From Ruminococcus sp. (GTDB taxonomy: Bacteria > Bacillota > Clostridia > Oscillospirales > Ruminococcaceae): DNA of 63,516 nucleotides. The number at the start of each line of letters is the position of its first letter. Within the stretch, counting starts at the first letter, position 1. Below are positions 1-7,460 of the stretch, piece after piece. The stretch lies in the NCBI GenBank assembly GCA_017624895.1, contig JAGAMB010000037.1, forward strand, positions 1 to 63,516. The letters are read 5' to 3'. Below the pieces are notes generated by a model. It had not been told where the DNA came from, did no database searches, and worked only from the letters and a program-made list of their open reading frames with translations. The position numbers were made by a program, and so were the translations under genes.

Positions 1-1
1 A

Positions 2-55
2 CTGAAACTCGATGCAATGTCACCTGTTGACTACCGTCTCGCCAAAGCTGCATAA
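2..55 (+). CDS. Transposase, C-terminal fragment (cut by window edge)
   Basis: Only the last 17 codons are present, reading LKLDAMSPVDYRLAKAA and then TAA. The MSPVDYR segment fits the conserved tail (SPxxYR) of the DDE integrase core in IS3-family transposases, just past the catalytic region. The enzyme would cut and join the ends of its own element. The catalytic residues and start lie upstream of the window, so activity cannot be judged. The IS-like right end 60 bases downstream supports the call. Confidence 0.55.
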   Translation: MKLDAMSPVDYRLAKAA

Positions 56-60
56 CGCAA

Positions 61-93
61 CAAAGCGACCAAGCTTGCCGCTTAGTCGCTTTG
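61..93 (+). terminator. Hairpin terminator after the transposase
   Basis: CAAAGCGAC at 61-69 pairs perfectly with GTCGCTTTG at 85-93. An inner AAGC/GCTT stem extends the hairpin and a T-rich stretch follows. It sits 5 bases after the transposase stop, inside the IS end. Confidence 0.6.
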
Positions 94-168
94 CATAAAT
101 TTTCTTTTAAATCTTTGTCTAACTTTTTGGGGTCAATTCAGCACCGTGTCCCGTCAAAACAAATATTT

Positions 169-684
169 TCAATATTCGGTGTAGGGGCGGATATTATCCG
201 CCGCCTGCGGCACACCCTTAGGGCCTACGTACTGCGTATTCTTGTTAAAGCCCATAATTATAATCATAATGCCGTTAAAGAAAATCATCAGGATATTCCA
301 AAGCTTCGATTTACCATAGGCTTTACCGAAATAGTATGAAACAAAGCCCGTGATGCCTATAAGTACCACATCGCCGATATCCGAAATTATTTCAAGAATA
401 TCCGCAGCATTGGGATAATCCTCCATAAACCGTACTGTTATATTCATCATCAGGCATACAGCCCAAAGCGACGTATACACAATGGCAGGAATATAATTCC
501 CCACCGCAAGCTTTGAAAATCGGAAATAACTGTAAAAGGGTATCAGCGCCGCCCAGCCTTTATCTCCTGCCTTATCATAAAGCTTTGCTTTTGCAACAAC
601 ATAGATAATAAGTATGATAAACAAAATATATATAATCGCAGTTGTCGCATACACCAATACGAAAAGAAATTCCCCTAAATCCAT
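169..684 (-). CDS. DUF5684 membrane protein, C-terminus formed by a dispersed repeat
   Basis: A 171-residue multi-pass membrane protein. It shares with two paralogues nearby (700-1269 and 5491-6003) the order: N-terminal helix, a KLYDKAGDKGWAALIPFY motif, three or four hydrophobic helices, then YVGPKG. This pattern is what I know as DUF5684; no function is established. The start follows AAAGGA. The last residues, AADNIRPYTEY, are unlike the Tyr/Asn/Gly-rich tails of the paralogues and are encoded by a copy of the GGCGGATATTATCCGCC repeat, so the original tail appears to have been replaced. The neighbour 15 bases upstream is a paralogue on the same strand, suggesting tandem duplication and co-transcription. 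Confidence 0.75.
   Translation of the reverse strand: MDLGEFLFVLVYATTAIIYILFIILIIYVVAKAKLYDKAGDKGWAALIPFYSYFRFSKLAVGNYIPAIVYTSLWAVCLMMNITVRFMEDYPNAADILEIISDIGDVVLIGITGFVSYYFGKAYGKSKLWNILMIFFNGIMIIIMGFNKNTQYVGPKGVPQAADNIRPYTEY
181..202. repeat. GTAGGGGCGGATATTATCCGCC palindrome inside a gene end
   Basis: A canonical member of the dispersed palindromic family, lying within the last codons of the DUF5684 gene at 169-684 (encoding AADNIRPY on the minus strand) about 40 bases from the IS end. Confidence 0.85.
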
Positions 685-699
685 AACAGCAATTTCCTT

Positions 700-1269
700 T
701 TAATAATTGTTATAATTGCCGTAATTGCTGTTATTATAATTATTGTAATAATTATTATAAGGAGAAATACCCTTAGGGCCTACGTACTCGGTAGACTTGT
801 CAAAGCCCATAATGAGGAGTGTAATTCCGCTGAAGAATATCGTAAGTATGCAGAAAGTCTGTGATTTGCCGTAGGATTTCGCAAACATATAGTTTGTATA
901 TCCTGCAATAACATACATGGGTATCATAAACACAAACAAGCCTATCATCAACAGCGCATACGCTACCCCGAACGATTCTGAATCAGCGAAGGCTTCCATA
1001 AACGTAACTCCAAAATAGCCTATAAAATAAACTGCGCATAATGCAATATAGATCCATGCAAGCTTGAAGCTGCCTGTTGCAATTTTTATCATCTGCATAT
1101 AATTGTATACAGGAACAATTGACGACCAGCCGGGTTCTCCGGCTTTTTCATAGAGCTTCCATTTTGCAATGATCTGTAAGATTGCCATAGCAAGCGAAAT
1201 AAGCAAAATTATAATGTAAAAAATCGCAAAGCCAATAATAAATGCTGAAAAATAATCACCTGAACTCAT
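700..1269 (-). CDS. DUF5684 membrane protein
   Basis: A 189-residue membrane protein with about five hydrophobic segments. The family motif (KLYEKAGEPGWSSIVPVYNY) lies near residue 40 and YVGPKG near residue 165, followed by a low-complexity Tyr/Asn tail made of NNY-type units. The start is the ATG preceded by AAAGGTGG; a GTG four codons earlier lies inside that ribosome binding site and is unlikely. It is the upstream partner of the shorter paralogue at 169-684. The conserved charged loop followed by GWxxxxP is typical of the DUF5684 family, whose role is unknown. The tail may be exposed or may mediate assembly (inference). Confidence 0.8.
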   Translation of the reverse strand: MSSGDYFSAFIIGFAIFYIIILLISLAMAILQIIAKWKLYEKAGEPGWSSIVPVYNYMQMIKIATGSFKLAWIYIALCAVYFIGYFGVTFMEAFADSESFGVAYALLMIGLFVFMIPMYVIAGYTNYMFAKSYGKSQTFCILTIFFSGITLLIMGFDKSTEYVGPKGISPYNNYYNNYNNSNYGNYNNY

Positions 1270-1312
1270 AAAACTAACCACCTTTTATAATTTTTGAATT
1301 GCGCATTACGCA

Positions 1313-2728
1313 TTATTTTTTTATTATCTCCGTTCCCTGACGGGTTTCCTTTACCTCATAGCCAAGAGCTGCGATCTTGTCGCGAAGCTCATCGGCAAGG
1401 GCGAAATTCTTTTCCTTTCGTGCAGCCTTACGCTGTTCTACAAGCTCCATAACCTCTGACGGGATATCGCTTGTATCGTCAGCCGCTTCAAGAGATCTCT
1501 TTGCTGTTTCAACCATATCAAGTCCAAGCACCTTGTCAAATTCATTGAGCAGAGCGAGCTTTGTTGAAGCATTTGCTGCGGATTTCAGCACATCGTATAC
1601 TGATGTTACTGCAAGAGCTGTATTGAGGTCATTGTCAAGAGCTGCTGTAAATCCGCCCATAAGACGGTCATATTCAGCCTTGTCGATATCTCCTGCCGCC
1701 TCTGTTGTAAGAGGTGCGATCTTAGCAATGAGCTTATTGAATGTAAGCTTTGCGTTATCCATATTTTCCCATGAGAACACGAGATTTTTTCTGTAGTGGG
1801 ACTGTAAGCAGAAGAAACGGTATACAAGAGGTGAAAATCCTTTTTCCTCCAGAAGTGATACTGTAAGAAATTCGCCGCTTGACTTGCTCATCTTTCCGCT
1901 GTTGGTGTTGAGATGATGAACGTGGAACCAGTAGTTACACCACTCATGACCGATATATGCCTCACTCTGGGCGATCTCATTTGTGTGGTGAGGGAATGCA
2001 TTGTCAATTCCGCCGCAGTGAAGATCAAGATATTCACCTAAATGCTTCATACTGATGCAGGAACACTCGATATGCCAGCCGGGATAGCCGATACCCCATG
2101 GTGACTCCCATTTAAGCTCCTGATCGTCAAATTTAGACTTAGTGAACCAGAGAACAAAGTCTGCCTTATTTCTCTTGTTGGAGTCCTCCTCTACGCCCTC
2201 ACGGACGCCGACAGCAAGATCCTCCTCCTTGAAATCGTTGAAAACGTAGTATTTGTCAAGCTTTCCTGTGTCAAAGTAGATGTTACCGCCTGCCTCATAA
2301 GCGTATCCCTTTTCGATAAGGGAAGAAATAACGCGGATAAACTCGTCAATACAGCCTGTTGCAGGCTCTACCACATCGGGAGTTTTGATGTTGAGCTTTG
2401 CACAGTCAGCAAAAAATGCGTCAGTATAAAACTTGGCAATCTCCATAACCGTTTTCTTCTCACGCTTTGCACCCTTGAGCATTTTATCATCGCCTGTATC
2501 GCCGTCGCTTGTGAGATGTCCAACATCGGTGATATTCATAACACGCTTTACGTCAAGACCTGTGAAGCGGAGATATTTTTCAAGGATATCCTCCATAATA
2601 TAGCTTCTAAGGTTGCCGATATGCGCAAAGTGATAAACCGTAGGGCCGCAGGTGTACATGGATACCTTGCCTGCCTCGCGTGGAATAAATTCTTCTTTCT
2701 TTCTTGTTGATGAATTATAAAGCTGCAT
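1313..2728 (-). CDS. cysS: Cysteinyl-tRNA synthetase
   Basis: Class I aminoacyl-tRNA synthetase that charges tRNA-Cys with cysteine in the cytoplasm. It is 471 residues, normal for the family. MYTCGPTVY near residue 24 carries the first zinc cysteine, FAHIGN is the HIGH signature, later Cys/His residues (IECSC, HHTNE) complete the zinc site, and KMSKSSG at about 278-284 is the KMSKS loop. The C-terminus has the usual helical DALR-type anticodon region. It is monocistronic, read from its own promoter at 2859-2887 and divergent from the lipoprotein gene at 2961. No T-box leader is seen, although many clostridial synthetase genes have one. Confidence 0.97.
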   Translation of the reverse strand: MQLYNSSTRKKEEFIPREAGKVSMYTCGPTVYHFAHIGNLRSYIMEDILEKYLRFTGLDVKRVMNITDVGHLTSDGDTGDDKMLKGAKREKKTVMEIAKFYTDAFFADCAKLNIKTPDVVEPATGCIDEFIRVISSLIEKGYAYEAGGNIYFDTGKLDKYYVFNDFKEEDLAVGVREGVEEDSNKRNKADFVLWFTKSKFDDQELKWESPWGIGYPGWHIECSCISMKHLGEYLDLHCGGIDNAFPHHTNEIAQSEAYIGHEWCNYWFHVHHLNTNSGKMSKSSGEFLTVSLLEEKGFSPLVYRFFCLQSHYRKNLVFSWENMDNAKLTFNKLIAKIAPLTTEAAGDIDKAEYDRLMGGFTAALDNDLNTALAVTSVYDVLKSAANASTKLALLNEFDKVLGLDMVETAKRSLEAADDTSDIPSEVMELVEQRKAARKEKNFALADELRDKIAALGYEVKETRQGTEIIKK

Positions 2729-2750
2729 AAATCTTGATCCTTTCAGAATT

Positions 2751-2835
2751 TATAGCAAACGACAAATTTTTTTGGCGTTTGCTATTTGCCGATCCGCACG
2801 GAGCAAACTTTAGTTTGCGGATGTGCGAGGCACTT
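2751..2835. repeat. Dispersed double-hairpin repeat (ATAGCAAACG family), copy 1
   Basis: ATAGCAAACG... pairs with ...CGTTTGCTAT across an A/T loop. It is followed by TTGCCGATCCGCAC and a second hairpin, GCAAACTTTAGTTTGC. The same composite recurs at 18911-18985 and, in other orientation or shortened, at 23143-23197, 10974-11010 and 16984-17017. It lies in the cysS 5' leader. Confidence 0.8.
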
Positions 2836-2858
2836 TAAATTATAAAAATCATATCAAT

Positions 2859-2887
2859 ATTATATCACGGCTACAAAAAAATGTCAA
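2859..2887 (-). promoter_or_regulatory. cysS promoter
   Basis: On the minus strand, TTGACA (2882-2887), a 17-base spacer and TATAAT (2859-2864), preceded by GTGA giving an extended -10. The leader then runs through the hairpin repeat before the cysS start. Confidence 0.8.
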
Positions 2888-2895
2888 TTGATTTG

Positions 2896-2924
2896 TTGAC
2901 AGAATTAAATAGCTATGCTATAAT
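2896..2924 (+). promoter_or_regulatory. Promoter of the lipoprotein gene at 2961
   Basis: TTGACA (2896-2901), 17-base spacer, TATAAT (2919-2924). It is back to back with the cysS promoter, the two -35 boxes being 8 bases apart. Confidence 0.85.
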
Positions 2925-2960
2925 AATATTATTATTAACGTATGAAACGAGGTCTTTGAC

Positions 2961-3680
2961 TTGAAAAAAACAGTAATGTGCATTATGCTCTCCGCAGTTA
3001 TGTGCGTTCCATTTTTCTCCTGTGAAAAAAATGAGAAAAGTAAAGCGGAAATAATATATTATGATTCGGATAATCCGGCAAATCCCGTAATCGACGCCAA
3101 CCCCTATATGTCCGACGCTGCTGCGGCATTATCGGGCGATGCTTATATCGCTGTTGCCGATACACAATGGAAAGCTCAGTATTGGGGAAACTTTGACGAT
3201 CCTGTAGCCTCCTCTCTCTGCTACAAAGCGGGAGTTGCTTCAATCAGCGGAAACGGCGACTATACCGTAAGCGTTACAGCAGATACCGACGGCTTCCGTA
3301 ATGCTGTAACAGGAAATCCCGATAATACGTACACTCCTGAGGGAATTGAAACATTGGCTGTAATGATAAAGGACGGCGAAACAAAATTCCCCAATGCTGT
3401 CATTACAGTAAAAGAGATAAGAGTAGACGGCGAAGCTGTCAATATGACTGCAAAGCCCTACACCTCCTCAGATGACGGAATTGATACAAAGTGCAATATT
3501 ATCAACAGATGGACAAGCAAACCGCCCACAGACGCAAGATGCGTTGACGGAAAGCTCTATAACGAAGCAGATGAGCCTCTTGATATATGCAAGGATTACT
3601 CTCCGCAGGTTGCCGCAGACGGCAGCTTTGCATCGTGGACAACTATTGAAATCGACTTCACAATAAGCGGTATTGAATAA
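2961..3680 (+). CDS. Secreted lipoprotein with a beta-rich domain
   Basis: A 239-residue protein of unknown function. It starts at TTG, eight bases after AGG, which gives a proper signal peptide (MKKTVMCIMLSAVMCVPFFSC) with a lipobox-like Cys at about residue 21, so a lipid-anchored surface protein is likely. The mature part has GDYTVSVTADTDG, VKEIRVDGEAV and WTTIEIDF. The same three motifs occur in the same order in the last 150 residues of the surface protein at 8841-10973, so the two share a domain. It looks like a beta-sandwich, possibly carbohydrate binding (inference). It is single-gene, with its own promoter and terminator. Confidence 0.75.
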   Translation: MKKTVMCIMLSAVMCVPFFSCEKNEKSKAEIIYYDSDNPANPVIDANPYMSDAAAALSGDAYIAVADTQWKAQYWGNFDDPVASSLCYKAGVASISGNGDYTVSVTADTDGFRNAVTGNPDNTYTPEGIETLAVMIKDGETKFPNAVITVKEIRVDGEAVNMTAKPYTSSDDGIDTKCNIINRWTSKPPTDARCVDGKLYNEADEPLDICKDYSPQVAADGSFASWTTIEIDFTISGIE

Positions 3681-3686
3681 CGAACG

Positions 3687-3717
3687 AACCCCGTTGTATC
3701 AGGCAACGGGGTTTTTT
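3687..3717 (+). terminator. Terminator after the 2961 lipoprotein
   Basis: AACCCCGTTG, a 7-base loop, then CAACGGGGTT running into six T residues; it begins 7 bases after the stop codon. Confidence 0.9.
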
Positions 3718-3758
3718 ATAAATTATTTGATAAGAACACAAATCTGAATATATCTTTG

Positions 3759-4382
3759 CTATTTATCAGAAGTATATACTATATTACTTGATGAATCAGA
3801 CGTTATCAAATTATACTCCTTATTAATATCATTGAAAGTCAATGTTCCGTTGTAATCTTCATTTGCTTCAAGCGTTATAACTGTATTATCTTCATATATT
3901 CCATATGTTCCAACAGTTGTATTGAAAATCGCAATATCGCCCTTTTGAAGTGCGTCATTCAGAATAGGTGCATAGCTTTCGCCGCCATAAAAAGAAGGCT
4001 CACTCATTTCCGGATAACGAACATCACATTTTATAAAACCAATAAATGATTTATCGTGAACAACAGGGAACTGCCATATATTAAGCGGAGCAATAACCTC
4101 GGAGCCATCAACAACAACTGACTTGAAAGGCTTCGCAACGGCAGCATCTTCATAAGTTCCGCCTTTAAGCTGTAAAGGATTAGCTGTATCAGTATAACTT
4201 TCATACGAATATAAAAACATTTCCATATTCATAACTTCTTCATATGGTGTTTCTTCTAACGAACCCACAAGACTTTCAGCAGAGATTTCTGATATCGTTC
4301 CCGAATCAGTTGATACACTGTGACATGAACATAAAATACAGGCACAGCATATACACATCGAAGTTAAAATATGTTTTTTCAT
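3759..4382 (-). CDS. Small lipoprotein, function unknown
   Basis: About 207 residues. I start at the ATG giving MKKHILTSMCICCACILCSC because GGGGG lies just upstream; a longer frame of 13 more codons has no signal-like start. The N-terminus is a lipoprotein signal with lipobox-like LCSC near residue 17-20, so export and lipidation are likely. The rest is soluble, with acidic and aromatic residues and no motif I recognise. It has its own promoter about 50 bases upstream and no operon partners, and converges on the terminator of the 2961 gene. Confidence 0.65.
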   Translation of the reverse strand: MKKHILTSMCICCACILCSCHSVSTDSGTISEISAESLVGSLEETPYEEVMNMEMFLYSYESYTDTANPLQLKGGTYEDAAVAKPFKSVVVDGSEVIAPLNIWQFPVVHDKSFIGFIKCDVRYPEMSEPSFYGGESYAPILNDALQKGDIAIFNTTVGTYGIYEDNTVITLEANEDYNGTLTFNDINKEYNLITSDSSSNIVYTSDK

Positions 4383-4427
4383 AATATTCCCCCTTCTTAT
4401 TATCAGTAGATAAATCTCCACATTTAT

Positions 4428-4454
4428 ATTATAACAATTTTTTTAATATGTCAA
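4428..4454 (-). promoter_or_regulatory. Promoter of the 3759 lipoprotein gene
   Basis: On the minus strand, TTGACA (4449-4454) and TATAAT (4428-4433) with a short 15-base spacer; suboptimal spacing lowers confidence. Confidence 0.55.
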
Positions 4455-4510
4455 GTGTTTCTGTCAGTTTTGATGAAGTTTTTGTATATATAAACTGAAA
4501 ATAAAAACGA

Positions 4511-4540
4511 CTCTCCCACTGCCAATCAGCAGTGGGAGAG
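4511..4540 (-). terminator. Strong terminator after the 4544 gene
   Basis: Perfect 12-bp stem CTCTCCCACTGC / GCAGTGGGAGAG with a 6-base loop. On the minus strand it is followed by TCGTTTTTATTTTC and begins 3 bases after the stop of the gene at 4544. Confidence 0.9.
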
Positions 4541-4543
4541 TGT

Positions 4544-4744
4544 TCACTTTTCATACCTGTTTCTGAATCTGTCGTCCACCTGTTTTTTCTGTAAAACGGC
4601 GAAAAACATTGTAATTGCAGCTATTGCTGTAAAAATGATCCCCAATGCAATATTGTTGAATATCACAATCCACATAACCGCAATAACCATAGCAAGTACC
4701 GCATAAACAAACATACAATTATCAATATTGTTTTCGTTTTTCAT
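4544..4744 (-). CDS. Small two-helix membrane protein
   Basis: 66 residues: a polar N-terminus (MKNENNIDN), two adjoining hydrophobic helices at about 11-30 and 32-51, then a basic tail ending in RFRNRYEK. The start is supported by GAGGT nine bases upstream. It is a two-TM hairpin protein of unknown role and matches no family I can name. It is the last gene on the minus-strand side of the membrane-protein block and carries its own strong terminator. The upstream region holds four regularly spaced TTATGTCA repeats. Confidence 0.6.
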   Translation of the reverse strand: MKNENNIDNCMFVYAVLAMVIAVMWIVIFNNIALGIIFTAIAAITMFFAVLQKKQVDDRFRNRYEK

Positions 4745-5047
4745 ACCATTTTACCTCGATTCCAGTATTATATAGACAACGCCCTATCCCTATATCATCA
4801 ATTCCCTTTTCTATATCATTGCTGTTTTGTCATTGCGGAGACTCACCCCTGAGCCTCCGCCTGTAATGTCAGCCCCTTTGTCATTTCCAATAATGACTAT
4901 ATCATTACCCCTTAGAGTTATTCCCCAATAACCCCCTGTCTGAGATGTCAAATATCAGATCTTTACCTCTTTTCCGTCATTGCTTATGTCATTTTATTAT
5001 GTCACTGATTATGTCATCTTATTATGTCATTATATAAAAGCTTACCC
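4745..5047. other. Gene-free region with TTATGTCA iterons
   Basis: About 300 bases without a supported gene. TTATGTCA occurs at 4984-4991, 4997-5004, 5009-5016 and 5022-5029, spaced 13, 12 and 13 bases; looser TCATT-type copies lie further left. No clear promoter or terminator was found for the flanking minus-strand genes. Confidence 0.6.
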
Positions 5048-5455
5048 CTAAGCTGTTATATCTTTTTTCAGGCTTTCAGCCTGTCTTTTCTTCTCAATCT
5101 GAGTCAAAGATTTTGAAATCTCAAGACTTTCGCCGCAATCAGGACAACGTCCCCAGTAATAACCGCCTTCATTTATAAACGGATTGCAAATCCAAGTACC
5201 GCAATGGGGGCAGCGACCGAAAACGTATGATAAAATAAACATTGCCACTGAAAGTACTGCAAAAAGAATTATCACCTTTCCCATAGTCATGTCATCAAAA
5301 CTATTGAAAACAATAACTCCGCCTATCACAAAAAGACTTAATTCACTAACAATCATCAACAATTCATTTCTGCGATATCGCTTATTAAGCTTATTTTTCC
5401 TTAATTTTCTTTCAAGGTCTTCTTTCTGCCTTGCCTTTAAATCCATATCATCCAT
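5048..5455 (-). CDS. Membrane protein with C-terminal zinc ribbon
   Basis: About 135 residues. It has a strongly charged N-terminal helix (MDDMDLKARQKEDLERKLRK), two transmembrane helices at about 33-50 and 58-76, then two cysteine knuckles (CPHCG and CPDCG) about 20 residues apart that would bind one zinc ion. The chosen start is the second ATG, six bases after AGGGGG; the ATG two codons upstream touches that site. Small membrane-bound zinc ribbons of this type are common in Clostridia and uncharacterised. It lies just downstream of a DUF5684 gene on the same strand and may be co-transcribed with it. Confidence 0.7.
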   Translation of the reverse strand: MDDMDLKARQKEDLERKLRKNKLNKRYRRNELLMIVSELSLFVIGGVIVFNSFDDMTMGKVIILFAVLSVAMFILSYVFGRCPHCGTWICNPFINEGGYYWGRCPDCGESLEISKSLTQIEKKRQAESLKKDITA

Positions 5456-5490
5456 AACCATCCCCCTGCTTTCAGGCTTGATGTTAATGA

Positions 5491-6003
5491 TTAATAACCG
5501 TATTTATCGTAACTGTTGTAGTTGTTATAACCGCCAAAACGAGGCTCACCCTTAGGACCTACATATTCTGTTGACTTGCTGAATGCCAGAATGATAAATA
5601 TGATGCCGCCAAAGAAGATTGAAAGAACGCACATTGCTGTGGACTGACCGAAGGACTTAGCAAACATATAGCATACATATGCTTCAATTACAAGTGAAGC
5701 AAGTGAAATAATAACGCCTAATGCACCGCCTGTTGCTTCATCCGAGCCTGAAATAAGCCGCGGTAAATCGCTTACGAGTGTACTTAAAATTGAAACGCCT
5801 ACATAAGCCCAGCAAATTTTTGCGTCGCCTGTTGCAATCTTAGCCATCTGATAGCTGTTGTAAAAGGGTATAAGTGCCGACCATCCGGGTTCTCCTGCTT
5901 TTTCGAAAAGCTTCCAGTTGGCAATAACGCACATAACCACAAGGCCAAGGCAAACAAGTAAAACTACACCTAAGAGAACAAAAAGTCCTGCATATGATTC
6001 CAT
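5491..6003 (-). CDS. DUF5684 membrane protein
   Basis: 170-residue paralogue of the two proteins at 169-1269. It has an N-terminal helix, the loop motif KLFEKAGEPGWSALIPFYN at about residue 31, further hydrophobic helices, then STEYVGPKGEP and a Gly/Tyr/Asn tail (NNYNSYDKYGY). The start follows AAGGTGG. The last gene shares its strand and lies only 36 bases downstream. Three copies within 6 kb, all with YVGPKG, suggest local duplication. The family has no proven function. Spacing of the KAGxxGW loop after the first helix is the same in all three, so that region is probably the functional core (inference). Confidence 0.8.
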   Translation of the reverse strand: MESYAGLFVLLGVVLLVCLGLVVMCVIANWKLFEKAGEPGWSALIPFYNSYQMAKIATGDAKICWAYVGVSILSTLVSDLPRLISGSDEATGGALGVIISLASLVIEAYVCYMFAKSFGQSTAMCVLSIFFGGIIFIILAFSKSTEYVGPKGEPRFGGYNNYNSYDKYGY

Positions 6004-6100
6004 AATAAATAACCACCTTTTTAAAATTTAATATTATTGTTTTTTATAAGACTTTCCCCAAAGTCGTTATATCATATAATTTTCGTGCTGAATAAAAGTT

Positions 6101-6319
6101 TCAGATACGTCTGTTCTTTTTCTTTAAAAGCGCTTCGGGATTTCTAACATAGCTTCTTACAACGCTTCCGCAGCGTCTGCAAATAACGTGATGTAATTCC
6201 TGTCCCATTCCCCATTGATTTTCTATCCCGATTACACAACCCTGTCCTTGCGAGAAGGCTTTGACAAATTCAAAATTGCCGCAGTACGGACATCGTTCAT
6301 CTCTTATCGGATATGCCAT
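6101..6319 (-). CDS. Small zinc-ribbon protein
   Basis: 72 residues, starting MAYPIRDERCPYCG. The start is set by a strong AGAGGTGG five bases upstream; a longer frame begins seven codons earlier without a site. Two CxxC pairs (CPYCG at about 10-14, CRRCG at about 48-52) would form a zinc ribbon, and the basic tail (LLKKKNRR) suggests nucleic-acid or membrane contact. I recognise no named family. It stands in a minus-strand run with DUF5684, SPFH and DUF6440 genes. Confidence 0.65.
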   Translation of the reverse strand: MAYPIRDERCPYCGNFEFVKAFSQGQGCVIGIENQWGMGQELHHVICRRCGSVVRSYVRNPEALLKKKNRRI

Positions 6320-6377
6320 AATATCCACCTCTGTTTTCATATCATTAGCTAAAAGCTAAAGGCTAATAGCTTTAAAA

Positions 6378-6476
6378 CTAAAATATACATTCAAAGAATA
6401 TTTCAATTGCACAGCCGATTACATCAGCCGTAAAATCTGCAAGAGAAAATCTTCTCCGTCTTTTATACATCCTCAT
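6378..6476 (-). CDS. Possible very small protein (32 residues)
   Basis: Reads MRMYKRRRRFSLADF at the start: a very basic head, a short acidic stretch, then a hydrophobic tail ending EIFFECIF. AGGG lies 6-7 bases before the ATG. It fills the space between the SPFH gene and the zinc-ribbon gene on the same strand. Translation rests only on the ribosome binding site and the amphipathic composition; it could be a chance frame. Confidence 0.35.
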   Translation of the reverse strand: MRMYKRRRRFSLADFTADVIGCAIEIFFECIF

Positions 6477-6507
6477 AATAATCCCTCATATCATTGAAAA
6501 GCACTTG

Positions 6508-7446
6508 TTATTCCCCTGTGCTGTCCTGAGTTGCTGGCTGTACAGAAGGTGTATAAGGAGCTGATGAGCCGCCTAAATCCTCAGGGTCAATATTAATCAG
6601 CATACCGTTGCTGTCACCGCTTACAACCTTAGGCATTTCACCATTCCACTTTGTTATCTGCTCGTAAGCAATAACCTTATCGGAAAGGGACGCTTCAAGG
6701 AGTCTGTTAGCCTCTGCCTGAGCCTCTGCCTCTGCAAGAATAGCGTTAGCATTAGCCTCAGCAGCAATTACCTTCTGCTTAGCCTGAGCCTCGGCAATAG
6801 TAATTGCCTGCTCCTGTTCAGTCTTTGTTTTAAGTAAATTCTGCTCTGCAACCTGCTTTGCTTCAATAGCTGTATTGAATTCAGCAGAGAAGTCAAAGTT
6901 TACAATGTTGAATTTTTCTATATAAATACCGTAGCCGTTAAGCTTTGTATCAAGAGCAGCTTTGATTTCATCACCGACTGCTGTACGCTCTGTGATAAGC
7001 TGTTCTGCGGTATATTTCGCCGTTACTGATTTCATACACTCCTGTACAACGGGAGTAATGAGTACCGTCTGATAGTCTGTACCTACATTCTGATACATAT
7101 CAGCCGCCTTGTCAGATACAAGTCTGTAGTTTACAGCAATACTGGAGCTTACTGTCTGCAAATCCTTTGATACTGCCGATGCAGGAGTTTCATAAACCTG
7201 AATTTTATTTGACATATTCTCCACATTCTGTATAAAGGGTACTTTCAGATGAAAGCCCTCGGAGTATGATGTATTTGAAACCTTACCCAATGTAAGGATA
7301 ACGCCTGTGTGACCTGCCGGCACAATCGTGAACGAGCTTGCAAGCAATCCAAGGGCAGCAGCTCCTGCTATACAGCCGCCTATAATTTTGCCTGTACCGC
7401 TTTTCTTAACTGTACCGTCTTTTCTGATTTCCTGAAATGTTCCCAT
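6508..7446 (-). CDS. SPFH-domain (prohibitin-like) membrane protein
   Basis: 312 residues. A basic N-terminus is followed by one membrane helix (about 20-44), then the SPFH/Band 7 domain starting VPAGHTGVILTLGKV, with FHLKVPFIQNV. A long Ala/Glu/Gln-rich coiled coil (AEQNLLKTKTEQEQAITIAE and on) lies at about 195-255, with a Pro/Ser/Thr-rich tail. This layout is that of prohibitins and HflK/C-type scaffolds, which form large ring assemblies on the membrane. The start follows AGGAGAAAAG. It is the upstream neighbour of small membrane and zinc-ribbon genes, perhaps its clients (inference). No NfeD partner is nearby. Confidence 0.88.
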   Translation of the reverse strand: MGTFQEIRKDGTVKKSGTGKIIGGCIAGAAALGLLASSFTIVPAGHTGVILTLGKVSNTSYSEGFHLKVPFIQNVENMSNKIQVYETPASAVSKDLQTVSSSIAVNYRLVSDKAADMYQNVGTDYQTVLITPVVQECMKSVTAKYTAEQLITERTAVGDEIKAALDTKLNGYGIYIEKFNIVNFDFSAEFNTAIEAKQVAEQNLLKTKTEQEQAITIAEAQAKQKVIAAEANANAILAEAEAQAEANRLLEASLSDKVIAYEQITKWNGEMPKVVSGDSNGMLINIDPEDLGGSSAPYTPSVQPATQDSTGE

Positions 7447-7460
7447 AACTTTTCTCCTGT

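Larger units (their letters stand above)
1..140 (+). mobile_element. Right end of an IS3-family-like insertion sequence
   Basis: The window opens inside an insertion sequence. The last 17 codons of a transposase-like frame end at 55, a perfect 9-bp hairpin follows, and at 116-140 lies a TGTCTAACTTTTTGGGGTCA-type end. Read on the other strand, that end starts TGAATTGACCCC, which resembles the terminal repeats of many IS3/IS150-group elements (family knowledge, from memory). The left end is outside the window, so completeness and target duplication cannot be judged. Confidence 0.6.

Noticed and set aside
91..339. Open frame reading IFGVGADIIRRL
   Set aside because: It arises from the dispersed palindrome read on the plus strand and is antisense to the DUF5684 gene.
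2729..2960. T-box leader before cysS
   Set aside because: No conserved T-box bulge or antiterminator was seen; the leader holds a dispersed hairpin repeat.
4984..5029. Short CRISPR array
   Set aside because: 8-base repeats with 4-5 base gaps are far too short.
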